Positions 32,182-44,000 of a stretch of DNA of 64,000 bases are shown here, piece after piece (position 1 is the stretch's first letter; each line of letters starts with the position of its first letter). A program made the translations under genes and the position numbers. The notes beneath the pieces were generated by a model. It saw only the letters and a program-made list of their open reading frames with translations. It searched no databases and was not told the DNA's origin. Source of the stretch: Spinacia oleracea (lineage: Eukaryota; Streptophyta; Magnoliopsida; Caryophyllales; Amaranthaceae). Location: contig NC_079487.1 in NCBI RefSeq assembly GCF_020520425.1, forward strand, positions 4,139,501 to 4,203,500, in the 5' to 3' direction.

Positions 32182-35100
32182 TTACGGGAGTATTTTCCGA
32201 CGGCGACGTGGAGTTTCCCTCTTCACATACATCTTTTCTGTATCGTTCAATGGTCGTGTTGATCCATCTGGTAGACTCACAAATTTCCATCCACCACTTC
32301 CTCCACGCTTTCCTCGAGGTCCTAATTTCTCCACTACTAAACTCCAACCATCTGAAGGGCGTCTCCTACTATATTTGTGCACTTTAACCTCATTCTTGAA
32401 CTGCATTTCACCAAAAGTGGAGATTGCATTACATAGCAAGTTAAAAAGAGCATTCATCACTTGAACCAAATCATTGTTGTCAAATTTTCTATTTTTTATC
32501 AACCCTTGCACGCAATGAAAGTCGATGGTCACTCTCATAATAACAAATAAAAAGTATTAATAAACAACATTCGAGGTTCTTCCACTTTTTATTCAAGAAA
32601 CTAGATATTAGAGATATACTGCATTTTTTTGAAAAAAATGAACAGATACTAGAGATATCGCTTTAGCAGACAAGGCGTCCCAGAGAAAAAGAACTAAAAC
32701 TTTGCAAAAAGGTTGTTTTATGGAGGAGTGAGTTTTAGTGTAATACAAAGTATGATTTTTGCGATCGTAATTTTTAATTTCCTGCTCTATTTGGTATTCA
32801 GCCCACACTACCTAAAAGGTTAAAAGTCAAAACCATCTAGTTAAAAGAATAGGAATCTGAACCTATCATTCAAGTGTATCCATAGGTCCATAACCTTGAT
32901 GCAGCAGCAAAAGGGTGATTAAGTGCAACCCACCCAACAGCGGAGTTTGTGTGTGTATGTGTAGGGGAGGGGGGGAGAGAGAGATACTTTGGACACTCAC
33001 CTTCATCTTGTTGAAGTTAAACCTCTGAAGGAATTCTTCATACAATATATCGTCTTCCTTCTTTGATATCTCATAGTGTACTTCATCAGGATCTCTAGTG
33101 GTGCCGTCCCAACCCTCAGGCATGACCTTAAAATCAGGTTTGTATGGAAGTGAGGCTACATGAAACTCTCTGTCATGGGAAACGAAGAATCTGCAAGAAA
33201 GAAACAACAGGGTGAATTCAAAGGAGAAACTGTCAAACTAGTAATTATTATATGAACCATTTCTTTTTTATTTAAGCATAACATCATACTACAATTGTCC
33301 ATTTCCGATGGAGCCAAAGATTCATTTGTTCTTTTGGCTGTGGAATGTGATGGGCTAAATCAAAATGGCTCTTAATACCTCTTCGCTTCCTTTCGATGAA
33401 GTAGAAGACGGTCGTCCCGTTGTTGTCCCGTTGTTGTCCCGTTATCGCTTTTGGGTCAATTGGAAACAACCTCTCTGCAATTGCAGGGGTAAGGTTGCGT
33501 ACGTCCGACCCCCCCTTACCCCGCTTCTTGCGGGAGCCTCTTTGAGGCAATGGGGTAATGATAATGATAATGATGATAACATAATACTACACTTTGGACA
33601 TCAACCAATTCTGAGTAAGTAATGCAATCCTGGACACAAATAACAAATGAAAGAGATATCTGCAACTACAAGCTTGGGAACCCTGATCCCGCTATCTATT
33701 GATCCTGTAAGTTCCCGTATCTATTCTCCCAGTAAATTGCAACCTTCAGAGTAGAGTATTTCACTTAAAAAATCGCCATGGGTTTGCATATTTGCTCAAT
33801 GTGCAAGTTACACTGGGTAGAAACAGTTAGGCCTTTATAATTTCCCACATTCCTTTTGGTGACTCTAGTATCTTGAAGAAATCCCTCTTTCGCATCCATG
33901 CTAACCGTCTATACCCAACTAATCCACTCAATGGCTACAAGTGTAGCTTAGAGCCTAAAACAACAGCACTCCAATATCTCTGAAGAAGCTCCCAATAATC
34001 CAGTAACATGGCCAAAACAGTCACTTTTGAAGGGGTAAGTTAGGTAATATATACAATATTTCCTTTGGAATTAACTGTGTGCACAAGGTACCTGGCACTT
34101 TGGGATTGTGCACAATGCAAGATATTTCTTGACTTGTCAGTTGCTGACAGTTTTTAGCAGATGTGGCAAAAGTTTATCCCACCCCAGTCCTGTCCTCCCT
34201 CTTCCCCTGCCCTTCTACCTAACCTGATGATGGTTACAAGTCCAAGACACCAATGTGCTGTCCAGGCTTTCAGATACTAAAATAATTGTATATCATCCTA
34301 GAATCCGCAATGAGATGTCCATGTTCCCATTCTCTTATTTATAATTTGTGAACAAAATAACATAAGAGGCAAAGAGTGTAGTTGGGTTTTCATATTTGAG
34401 TTGGGAAATGGATCAGACGATCCATAAGGGTCTAAAAAAGTACATTATGAGGTCCATTTGTTTGCTTTTGTTTTTTTTCCTTTGGGGAGGGATGTACAAG
34501 TGTTGGAGTGCATTAAAAAGACACCAAGGGATAAATGGGAACAAGAATAAGGCCTCAATCTCAATCGTACATTACGTCACTAGACCTAGAAGCAAAAGAT
34601 ACAGGTATATGCCCTCAAACTAAAGAATCGTAATTTATCTTGTCTACAAACCAAGGTATAGCTCTCAAGCTGACTAGGAGGCTTAACAAGCACGAGCTAA
34701 ATCCTCAAGAAACTCCTGATACCTTTCAACTTTACTCACAAAGCTTAAAGTCTTAAACACAACAAACAAAGCCTTCAATAATCTGAATATTCCTTTTTTC
34801 TATCCACGTGCACAATGCACCACAAAGCAGATAGGACCAGTTCCCCACTTCAATCATCCACTAATTCTGCATTTGGCTCTATCATTTTGCAACTTAATCG
34901 TGGAGGCACGACTTGATTTTACTCTTTGGGCTGCTAGTGAGGTTTGATCTCCGTAGATGAAAGGGTTACCATAACGCTACTCCCTCTTCCTCCCGAAGGC
35001 AACTTTTAGTTCTATTATGGGTAAGAGAGCGGTGAAAGAAAAGGACGGTGGTGAAAGAAAAGAAAAGAATTAACAAAAGTCATCAGGGGGTCAAACAACC

Positions 35101-37624
35101 ATATAAGATACTTAAGTAACAAGATATGACTTATCAATTTTGTATGCAGTGCAAACAATCCCAAACCATAAGGGTACACCACACATAAAACTATGACCAA
35201 AGAGCAACTTATTACCCTATTACAAAAGGTAAACCATAAATTTTCTTAAATTTCAATCCAATTTCATACCATGGTTCCCCAATATACAAAGTCCATGATT
35301 CTGCATCTTAAATCATAAGATGTTAAACGAGCCAGAATGTCAACCATATGACCTCTTAAATTCAGAGCTCAAAGATACTTGATTGCTCTCTAATGTTAGT
35401 ATCTGGAAGTCAGCACACATTTCAAAAAAACTACAGTAGATTATCAGACTAGAAACTCGACAATTTAACCCTACAACTAAAGTTACTCTCCTCCTAAATA
35501 CACAAATCATCGTGTTTCTGTAATATGGGAAATTTCTTTTCAATTCTGAAGATTGATCAACAATTTAACTCCTGTAATACGCGATGATATTGGAGGAACA
35601 ACTTAATCTTCAATTCTCCACTGGGAGTAGAACATACACAAGATAAGGGGAAAAACAACAAAATGTGGCAAGACAGAAACTATTACTGAAAAGGGTTTGA
35701 AAGGCAAACATGGGGAATTTGTCTGATACAAGTTTAGGTCAAACTAAGCAGATATGTTCTCCTTCAGGCTTCAGTAAGTAGCATAACAGTAGACAGCATA
35801 TACAACAATAACTGCATAGCCGAATGCAAACACAAAAAAAGTGAATATCCAGTAAGAGAAAATAATACAACAACCTAAAGTAGAAAATTGCACAGAAGCA
35901 TGCTAATAAGAAAAGGACTTGATGCAAAGGGGAACAGCTGAGCACAAGAACAGTGATACCAATGAAAATAGTCTAACAATGGGTACAGAACTAAGGACCT
36001 GGTAAGAGAGGAAACTCCATGACAAATTATAAAAAGATTTGAATTGAAATTTCCAGTAGTCAGGAGACTGAAACTAGTTCTGTTTTTTAAGCAATTACAT
36101 AAAAATCTTCAACAGGATAGAACGGTGCAATTAGTATCATTTGGTTTCCATATTCAACTACAGCCATCTAAGCAATGGATTCTAACAAATTCTCCACATA
36201 ATACTTCTGCAATCAAAATAAGCACGCATATCTATATCTAGTATTTAAAAAACCAAAATGACATGTGTCCCCCACCCTGTTACTCTCCTCTTCATTCATT
36301 AAAAAAAAACAGGAAGAAAACAAAATGTTAGGTGGAGAGACTTCATCACGCACAAAATTTCCACCCTTCCATATTCCCAATTCTCACTTAACTCAACTTC
36401 ATCCTCTTCTTTAATGATCATTCAATTCCAGTAAGCAGTTATCAATACCTAACTACCGATCCTCCATAAATTTTTTATCTTGAATTACCATCATGCATTA
36501 CTTTAATCATCACCATTACTATTTCCTGTACCTAAAGCTTTTGGGGGGAAAAATGAAAACAAAAGTAAAAGTCCTAGATAGTAGATACGAATTGTATTAC
36601 CAATACCTATACACATCCGGTGGTTGAACACTAACACATATCAGAATCCAATTAGGAAAGTCAACCACAGTACCAAATTGAGTCACCCAAGCGATCAACA
36701 GGCAGGGCAATTCAAAAATCAAGGACTAATCATTTATCGCATATCATTTTCATTACACATCAAAGAAACAAAACACAAAGCCAACCACCAATTAGCACAG
36801 CACAATAAACATCCACCTACATTCACTATCTGGTTAGTAATAATCGAACTCAATAACATACAAAAATGCATAAAGAAATGAGCTTACTCAGGGAAAGTAT
36901 CGATCAAAAGCTCAACAGAATCATCCAAAGGCTCACCAAGCTTTTTCTCCTCTTCTTCTTCAAGCTCCTTAAGCCAAAGAATGGCAACCACTCTTTGCCT
37001 CATAATCCTAAAATCCTTTGCCAGCCTTTCAACATCATAAACCTGAGGGTTCTCCTTATGCAACCGGTACATCTCCGCCTTTTCAGAATCCTTCAAGTAA
37101 GAACCTCTAGCACCAGGCTCAGTGATTTGCCTCAACAACACACTAGTCTCCTGCATCTTCTCATCCCACACATCCTCATCATCCAACTGTCTCTTCGCCG
37201 CTTTCTCCGCCTGGCGTTGCAGTTCCTTCAATTGCTGACTCAAGGGATCATTGGAAGAGACGGAACTCGTTTGAGGACCACCTCCACCACCACCACCACC
37301 ACCAGAAGCTGATGACGGAGTAACCTGATGACCCACCGCTTCTCCGTCAAAGTGGCTTTTGGTTAAGCCAGTAGACCACGATGAACCCATGTCTTCCCAC
37401 TGGAAACCCCCACCACCACTACCATCGCCGCCTTTGACGTTATCCCATGGGAGATTTCCTCCGCTATTTTCCGATTCATTCGAGAAACCTCTAGAATTTG
37501 TAAAATGCTTGGGATTAGGGTTTCCAAATGGGGTGATTTCTGATAAATACTTCGACAAAACACTTGCACTGCTACAGTAACTTGAAGCAGGATTTCGCGA
37601 TACGATTCTACTCAGATATTGCAT
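32182..37624 (-). CDS. GCD1: GAMETE CELL DEFECTIVE 1-like mitochondrial protein
   Basis: Three exons on the minus strand: 37624-36888, 33190-33001 and 32400-32182. Introns are GTAAGC...TTGCAG (3.7 kb) and GTGAGT...ATGCAG (0.6 kb), both in frame, giving 381 residues. The N-terminus (MQYLSRIVSRNPASSYCSSA) is basic and Ser-rich with no acid before residue 29, as in mitochondrial presequences. A Gly-rich linker follows, then conserved phrases I recognise from plant GCD1 proteins: WSTGLTKSHFDG, GARGSYLKDSEKAEMY, RLAKDFRIMRQRVVAILWLKE, and in later exons SHDREFHVASLPYKPDF, HKYSRRR and YVKRETPRRRR. GCD1 is a mitochondrial protein needed for gamete maturation in Arabidopsis; its molecular role is unclear to me. 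It is the only host gene in the window and looks intact. Confidence 0.85.
33191..36887 (-). other. Intron 1 of the GCD1-like gene
   Basis: Donor gtaagc at 36887 and acceptor ttcttgcag at 33191. AT-rich, with a SINE-like insertion near the acceptor. Other open frames in it are short and unsupported; I see no second gene. Confidence 0.8.
33405..33590 (+). mobile_element. SINE-like retrotransposon in GCD1-like intron 1
   Basis: The plus strand contains ggaaacaacctctctgcaat, then ggggtaaggttgcgtacgtc, then a pair of GC-rich phrases and a simple-repeat tail of taatga units (about 33554-33575). This is the body and tail typical of plant Au-type and related SINEs. The tRNA-like head is not convincing; instead a short repeat gttgtcccgttgttgtcccg precedes it. 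It lies about 200 bp from the exon 2 acceptor. Confidence 0.6.
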
Positions 37625-37989
37625 CCTCTTTGCAATGGGGAATACGAGAAGAGAGGAAAAAAAATAAGTCCTAAGAATCAGCTAGAAATACAGAAATGAA
37701 TTCGTAATAATGTTAATCTGAAATGGAGGGTGAGGTTTTCTCCATTGATGAAGGTTTGAGCTTGATGATCAGTGATGGTAGAGGGGGAAATAGAGGGGAG
37801 TCGGGATTGAAGCTAGGACAACTGAAAATCCTAAACCCTAGAACATGATTCGGATTCGGGAACGGTTATGAGGAAAGACCCGCCGGGTTTGGTTCGAAAC
37901 TGGACCTGGGTCTAACATTAGGAAATTGGATTTTGGGTTTCGATTCGTATTTCTCAATTTGTTAGACACAAAATGATTTTTTTTTGTTT
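37625..37989 (-). promoter_or_regulatory. 5' untranslated and promoter region of the GCD1-like gene
   Basis: Sequence immediately upstream of the start codon. I see no clear TATA box; the transcription start cannot be fixed. The region ends in a T-rich tract (37978-37996) followed by old repeat DNA. Confidence 0.35.
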
Positions 37990-37994
37990 TTTTT

Positions 37995-38103
37995 TAAGGA
38001 ACGATCGAGTGCCACATAGGAAATCTAATGGTTTCGTCCGATGAAAAATAAGATTTCTAATTTATTTTTGAATTTAAAAAATCGAGTGTCATATAGATAA
38101 TTA
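37995..38103. repeat. Remnant of an old repeat, left of the Helitron
   Basis: Matches 46320-46418 (gccacataggaaatctaatggt versus the same with one change). It continues after the inserted block at 39893-39965, matching 46420-46500. The insertion of 38104-39892 split this repeat. Confidence 0.65.
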
Positions 38104-39078
38104 CTAGTTTAGGGCCCGTGCAACGCACGGCTATTACTAAAACAATTTATTATTTTAATAGTAACTTAAAAAACTTGTGATATTAGGAAAACATGAAAGT
38201 AAAAAGGATATATGAAAAAATATAAATTCAAAGTTGTGTAAAAAAACATATTCAAGAACTAAATTTGCATATATATTACTATACAAAGTTAAAAATTATA
38301 GTCGTTTACTTGTATGTAGAACGATCTAACATTGTTAACCAAACCTGAATGACTCAAGACTAATTTTCGAAAAGACCCGAGCATAACCGAGTTAGTCAAA
38401 TACAACATAATTTGAATTGAGTAAAATCTTGATAAATAAACTCATATGTTAGTCTACTTACCATGTATTATTACTTTAATTAACATTCTTACTTACCAGT
38501 TACCCTGTATTATATTATTAATAGTAGATTAACATAAGAGTTTATTTATCAATATTTTTTTATATTTCTTATCAGATTAAAAAGTTATAATAATGCATAA
38601 ATAAAATTATATCATAAAGAAAAAAATAATATTGATTTAGTTTTCCTCCAATAATATATTATGCAGTACACATCTATAATAATTAAAATATATTTTTATC
38701 TTAGTTTCCTAAAAAAAACCGTAATGTAATTGAAAGAGTTTAATTCCGTGAGGATTTCATTCCATCAATCAACAATATATACAAAGTATTTCGAGGCTAA
38801 TCAGCCATGATTCTAACTATGCACTATCTGATCTTTGACTAAGTTAGGTAACAAAATATCTACGTAACTTATTTACATCAACTAAATATATGCTCATATA
38901 TTCTTAACAAATAAATATACTCTCATATATTCTTAACAAATAAATATACTCTCATATATTCTAACAGTAACTTATTTATTTTAAAGTAAAAAAATAAAAA
39001 GGCATTTTGGCGGGAAAATTTTACACCAGGAATTAACACGTGTCATTCCTGATGTCTCTTTTAGTATATAGTAATAGA
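38104..39078 (-). mobile_element. Non-autonomous Helitron
   Basis: Minus-strand 5' end TCTATTACTATATACTAAAA near 39078, followed by gagacatc...cacgtgt...ttttcccgcc as in many plant Helitrons. The 3' end at 38104 reads CTAG, preceded by the hairpin CCGTGC-gtt-GCACGG (about 38117-38131). About 975 bp and non-coding; it needs rep/helicase proteins in trans. The host base after CTAG is T as expected; the base before the 5' end is T rather than the usual A. Confidence 0.75.
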
Positions 39079-39079
39079 A

Positions 39080-39892
39080 GGGTATGGATTTTGCCAAGGC
39101 AAAAATTGATATATACAAGGCAATGGAATTACCCTCTGCCCTCGATATTCTTCTGCCATATATATGCTATTTTATAAAATTGAATCAAATCTTCCATGCT
39201 TCTTTGTTGCCAAAAATATGAAACCATAATATATTCTCATCCTCTACTAATTTCATTAAACTGATTCCACTTTGTATATTTGTTGCACGGTGGATCATAA
39301 TTCATAAAATAACCAGGTCATATAAAGTATCATCTCCATTTAACTGAAGCTTTTACCGATCATCCTCTGTTTCCATTTCTTGCTTTCCGCACGTCACACA
39401 ATATTTCTATGCCATTGATAACTTAGCTTCACCTTGTTGATTACATGAATTGATTTCAATACTCTTTGTTTTCATATCTCAACTTGCAATGAATGTGGTA
39501 AATAATTTAATGTAATTAAGTTTGAGATATATAATCTATCTACTAAATTTACTCCTTCAAAAGCATTGGTAAGTTCCAAAGTGCCCTCCAATTTATTTAT
39601 TTTAACACTGATGAATGATTATGAGAAGTGATGAGTGGGCAAGGAAATTATGGCGGAAGCGGCAAACTAGTAAATAGTAACGGAGATGGAAGAGATCAGT
39701 ACCCAATACCCATAATTAATTTAGAGTCAAGATTCATTAGAATATATTATATTTTTTTTTTTGGCAACACAAATCGTGGGAGATTTGGTTGAGCCTGGTA
39801 ATTGGCATTTTTTACAGTACGAAAATCACGGGCAGCGGGTAGTGGGAATTGCCCTGGATATATCATTTTTTGCCTTGGAAAAATCCGCACCC
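39080..39892. mobile_element. Inverted-repeat DNA element, about 0.8 kb, unclassified
   Basis: Arms of about 60 bp: left gggtatggattttgccaagg (39080) and, reversed, right gggtgcggatttttccaagg (ending 39892), continuing to pair through atatat and gggcaattcc segments. If the Helitron is set aside, the element is flanked by ATAATTAA on both sides (38097-38103 plus 39079, and 39893-39900). An 8-bp duplication suggests hAT, but the long arms do not; I leave the class open. Confidence 0.6.
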
Positions 39893-40144
39893 ATAATTAA
39901 TTAGGTGCCACATGAATATTTAGATTAATTAATTACTAATATATATAATTTCATCCAAAATATTGCAAAAGTGAGCTTCAGTATACTTTGTTTATATATA
40001 CTAGGTGATGCTTTGATTATTCGTAACATTAGCTTTGATATACTTTGCTGATGTTTTGGATTTTGTTATTGAATTGTATGATTGAACCATGTTGGTCATA
40101 TACTACTATTGAATAGTTTTGAGGGACTTCTTTTTAGTTGTATC
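39893..40144. repeat. Continuation of old repeat up to the LINE target site
   Basis: 39893-39965 matches 46423-46500. The rest, to the LINE, is AT-rich with nothing recognisable. The last bases (40126-40144) are the left copy of the LINE target-site duplication. Confidence 0.5.
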
Positions 40145-40186
40145 TTTTTTTTTTTTTTTTTTTTTGGTAATGACAATACAAAAAAA

Positions 40187-41011
40187 CTAGACTGCTTTTC
40201 TAGCCTTGGAGGCTAAAAAATGAGCCCTAGCAACAACAGACCTAGGAACTTTAGAACAACAGAAATAATCAAAGCTATAAATAAGGGAAAGGATATCTTT
40301 TGAAATCGAGACCACTTCCATTCTAGCAGATGTCGGGTTTTTCAAAATATGAATCACTTCCATGCAGTCCGTTTGGACTTCAACTCTCGTGTCTAAGCAT
40401 GCCACCTCTTGAAGTGCCAGCCATATAGCAGTCAATTCTGCATGAATCGGAGATAAGGCTCTAATGGTTTGTTGTCCTTCACGTTCCACGCCCGAAGGTG
40501 TGCCAATCACCCATCCTGCTCCTGCATGTGAGCGTGCCATATCTGTAACCTTGCCGAACTTTTTCCAAGCTCCATCTGTGATGACTATCGTTGGTTGAGG
40601 GCCCGTCGCTGTTCCATATTTCCAGAAAGGGTCCTCTACCCTTCCCGTGATGATCATGCTAGAAGTCGCCCCCCCACCCAATTTAGCTGTCAACCCAGTG
40701 ATTCGCTTCAAGTAGTCCCTGTGAATGGCGAGGATCTTTTCCGGATTGCATTTCTCCCTTCCAAAAACAATCTCATTCCTGTGCAGCCAAATGCTCCAAA
40801 GAAGCCCAATGAAACCTGTAGCTGCATCCTCCCCCGGTTGGTGGTGCCATAGAAAAGTGATGAAATTGCGGGCCCATTGTCCCATATTTAGGGTATGGCC
40901 GGTGGGTCGAATCCCAAAAGTCGATGTTGCCCAAATTCTACGGATCAGATCACAATCTCGTAGCATATGTTCTAGCGATTCTGGAGCGTTCTGGCAGAAC
41001 ACACAATTCAC
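40187..41011 (-). pseudogene. LINE ORF2 C-terminal part: zinc-binding RT tail and RNase H
   Basis: Continues ORF2 in the same frame after a TAG at 41012-41014. Begins with the second half of the RT zinc-binding motif (CVFCQNAPESLEHMLRDC) and ends with an RNase H domain of the RVT_3 type: ITDGAWKKFGK, SPIHAELTAIWLAL and QTDCMEVIHIL supply the acidic catalytic residues, and ARAHFLA closes it. About 270 residues. It would be lost if translation stopped at the TAG. Confidence 0.88.
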
Positions 41012-44000
41012 CTAAACTCCCACGCCTCTTCTCTGTAGAGCAACCTTAGTTGCTACAGCATTGTTCATGATTTTCCAACCAAAAAGTTTGCATTTTGGCA
41101 TTGTTTTCATCTTCCAGTACTTTTTCCAGAATCTATCTTCCGAGCTTTCATGGCTCCCATTCCGCAAGAACTTGCACCCTGATTTAACTGTGAATTTCCC
41201 AGACCCTGAACCTCCCCAAATGAGACCATCCTCCTCTGGAGTCTTGCGTAAGTGAGTTGAAAGAATATTTCTTGCTATGTCTGCTGGGAACAACTGCCAA
41301 ATTTGTGTCATGTTCCAACATCCATTACCTGTAATGAGCTCAGACACCCAACGAGGTCTCGCTGCCACCTCCCCCGTTCCTTGGCTCTTGAAAGCCGCTT
41401 TACCACATCTTAACCAGATATCCTCCACTATATCAATGGATTTCCCATTCCCCACTATATGAGTCAACCCTAAATTAAAGGCTGTGGCTGCATTGCACAA
41501 ACTTCTATATGCCCAAGAGGCTCTACCAACTAGTTTTCTCGAGCGCGCTTTATCAATTGGAAGCTTCCCATATTTTCCTTTAATCACCCGGCTTACCAAA
41601 AGACCACTATGGGATTGGATACGATCCGCATTCTTGAATAAGATGGATTGGTTTAGATGAAAGACATTTCTCAGCCCAAGTCCGCCTTCTGTTTTGCATT
41701 TCTGGAGGGTGGTCTGGTTCTTCCAGTATATGGGCTTCTTATCCATGGATCTCGTCCACCAAAACTTAAGACAAAGGGACGAGATTTTTCCGACAACTTT
41801 TTTTGGAATATGAAACACTCCCAGAATATGGGAGGCCAAAGAGAGGAGAACCGAGTTAACAAGAATCAATTTCCCCGCTTGAGACAGGGAGCAAAACTTC
41901 CAAGAGGATATCCGTTTCAGGACCCTATCCACTATAAAGTCAAATTTATGAGATGATCTGCCGTCAACCTCCATTGGGCACCCCAGGTAGGAACCTAGTT
42001 CTTCTTTATTTTTCACCCCCAACGGCTTTCTCATGAACCTAATGAAGGTAGACGGTGTATTCTTGCTAAAAATGACGAATGATTTTTCAGTGCTTACCAT
42101 TTCACCCGACATGTGGCAAAAATCATCGATCGTTTGTCGTAAAATCTGGCAAGATTGAGGAGTAGGTTTGAAGAAAAATAGGGCATCATCAGCGAAGAAT
42201 AAATGATTTATAATTGGTGCTGATCTCCCCATTCGAAGCCCTACAAGTGAACCAAGAGACTGAAGAGCGGACATCCTGCGTGAAAGAGCTTCCATACATA
42301 AGATGAATAAGTATGGGGACAAAGGGTCACCCTGTCTTAGTCCCACCTTAGGGCTAAACCAATGGGATGGTTCCCCATTCACTAGAATAGAAAGGGACGT
42401 TGTCGAGATGCATTCCATAATCCAATCTATCCAACATACCGGGAAATTCATTTTCTGCAGCACCTTGTGAATGAAGTCCCATCGAATACGATCGTAAGCT
42501 TTGTTTAAATCAATTTTCATGACAGCTGCAAAGTCGCCCCCTTTCTTTTTCATTTTGACAGAGTGCATCATTTCGTGGGCTATAAAGATATTATCAGACA
42601 TTAGCCTTCCTGGAACAAAGGCATTCTGGAATTCGCTCACGGTATCCGCCAAGACGGGCTTCATACGGGTTACCATGCATTTAGTGATTATCTTGTACAG
42701 TTTATTGCATAAACCAATTGGGCGGAATTGGTTTACTGTTTCTGCCCTATCACCTTTCGGAATTAACACTATGAAAGTCTTGTTTAAGTCTTTTGGCATA
42801 ACTCCCGAGACAAAGAATTGTTTGACAGCCCCAATCACCCCATCTCCCAATATGTCCCAATATTTTTGGAAGAAGACTGGGGGAATCCCATCTGGCCCTG
42901 GAGATTTGAGTGGTTTCATGGCAAAAACTGCCTCCTTTATATCCTGGGAAGAGAAGGGCGCTAACAAGTGAGAAACATGGTGGGTGGACAGACTTGGGAG
43001 GGTGTCCATCCATACATTTTCAATTTCTGGTCCCAGGCCAGGCCCATCCTCCATTTGCTGGTTAATCAGCGAGGTAGATTGGTCCTCATGGGCCATGCTC
43101 AATCGAAACTGGTTTCCAGGATGACTAGTTTGAGTCGAGGATCGACTTCCTTGGTAGCTATGGGACGACCCATCATGGGTGGCCATGAGTGGGCATTTGT
43201 AAATCTGTTTGAAAAAACGAACAAATTCAACCTTAATCTGGTTAGGGTTAGAGGTCCACGTACCATCATCCAGCTTGATGGAGCCCACGAAGTTCCGAAG
43301 CTTTCGTTGTTTTACTGATTTGAAGAAAAAGGACGAAACTTGGTCTCCAAGATTGTCCCAATTCGATTTTGATCGCTGCTTCCAGTACCACCATTGAAGT
43401 TTTGCTTCTTCTTGAAATGTTTTCCGTGTTCTAATATCTACCGTTGCCTTCTCTAGTGATGACATAACTGATTGAATTTCCATTAGCTCTTTGTCAAAAA
43501 CATCCCATCGAATACCCATTTCTTTTTTGTAAGCTAGGCACCATGACTTCAACCTTCTTCTGATGTTCTCTAGCTTTGACTGAATAAGGCCAAAGTCATC
43601 ACCCGGAATAATGCGAGCCCATTCTTTTTTAACGATCTCCCTAGCTTGATCTAGCAGAAGAGCCCATGCCTCGATTCGATATGGTCTTTTACTCGTCATG
43701 AATGTTGGGCTAGTATCTAGGATGATTGCACCATGGTCTGAGAGGAGTATTGGTTGATTCCATACCATAGCTTCCGGGAAACGCTCGAGCCATGACGAGT
43801 TACAATAGGCTCTATCTAATCTTTCGTAGATCGCATTCTCACCCTCCTGATTATTAGACCATGTAAAGGAGGCTCCTTGGCACTGAATTTCAATTAGAGA
43901 ATTGTTAATTCTCCAAGCCGCGAAATTATTCGAACCCCTAAGGTGACTTGATCCCCCCAGTTTGTGAGTTTGTTGTTCGACCTGGTTGAAGTCTCCCAGT

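Noticed and set aside
33284..33550. An 88-residue minus-strand frame that could be an extra exon of the GCD1-like gene
   Set aside because: It is antisense to a SINE, and exon 1 joins exon 2 in frame without it.
34396..34623. A 75-residue plus-strand frame in intron 1
   Set aside because: No homology, no codon signal, and inside an intron of the opposite strand; not supported.
41061..43397. Several plus-strand frames of 60 to 156 residues
   Set aside because: Antisense shadows of LINE ORF2, which has full domain support on the minus strand.
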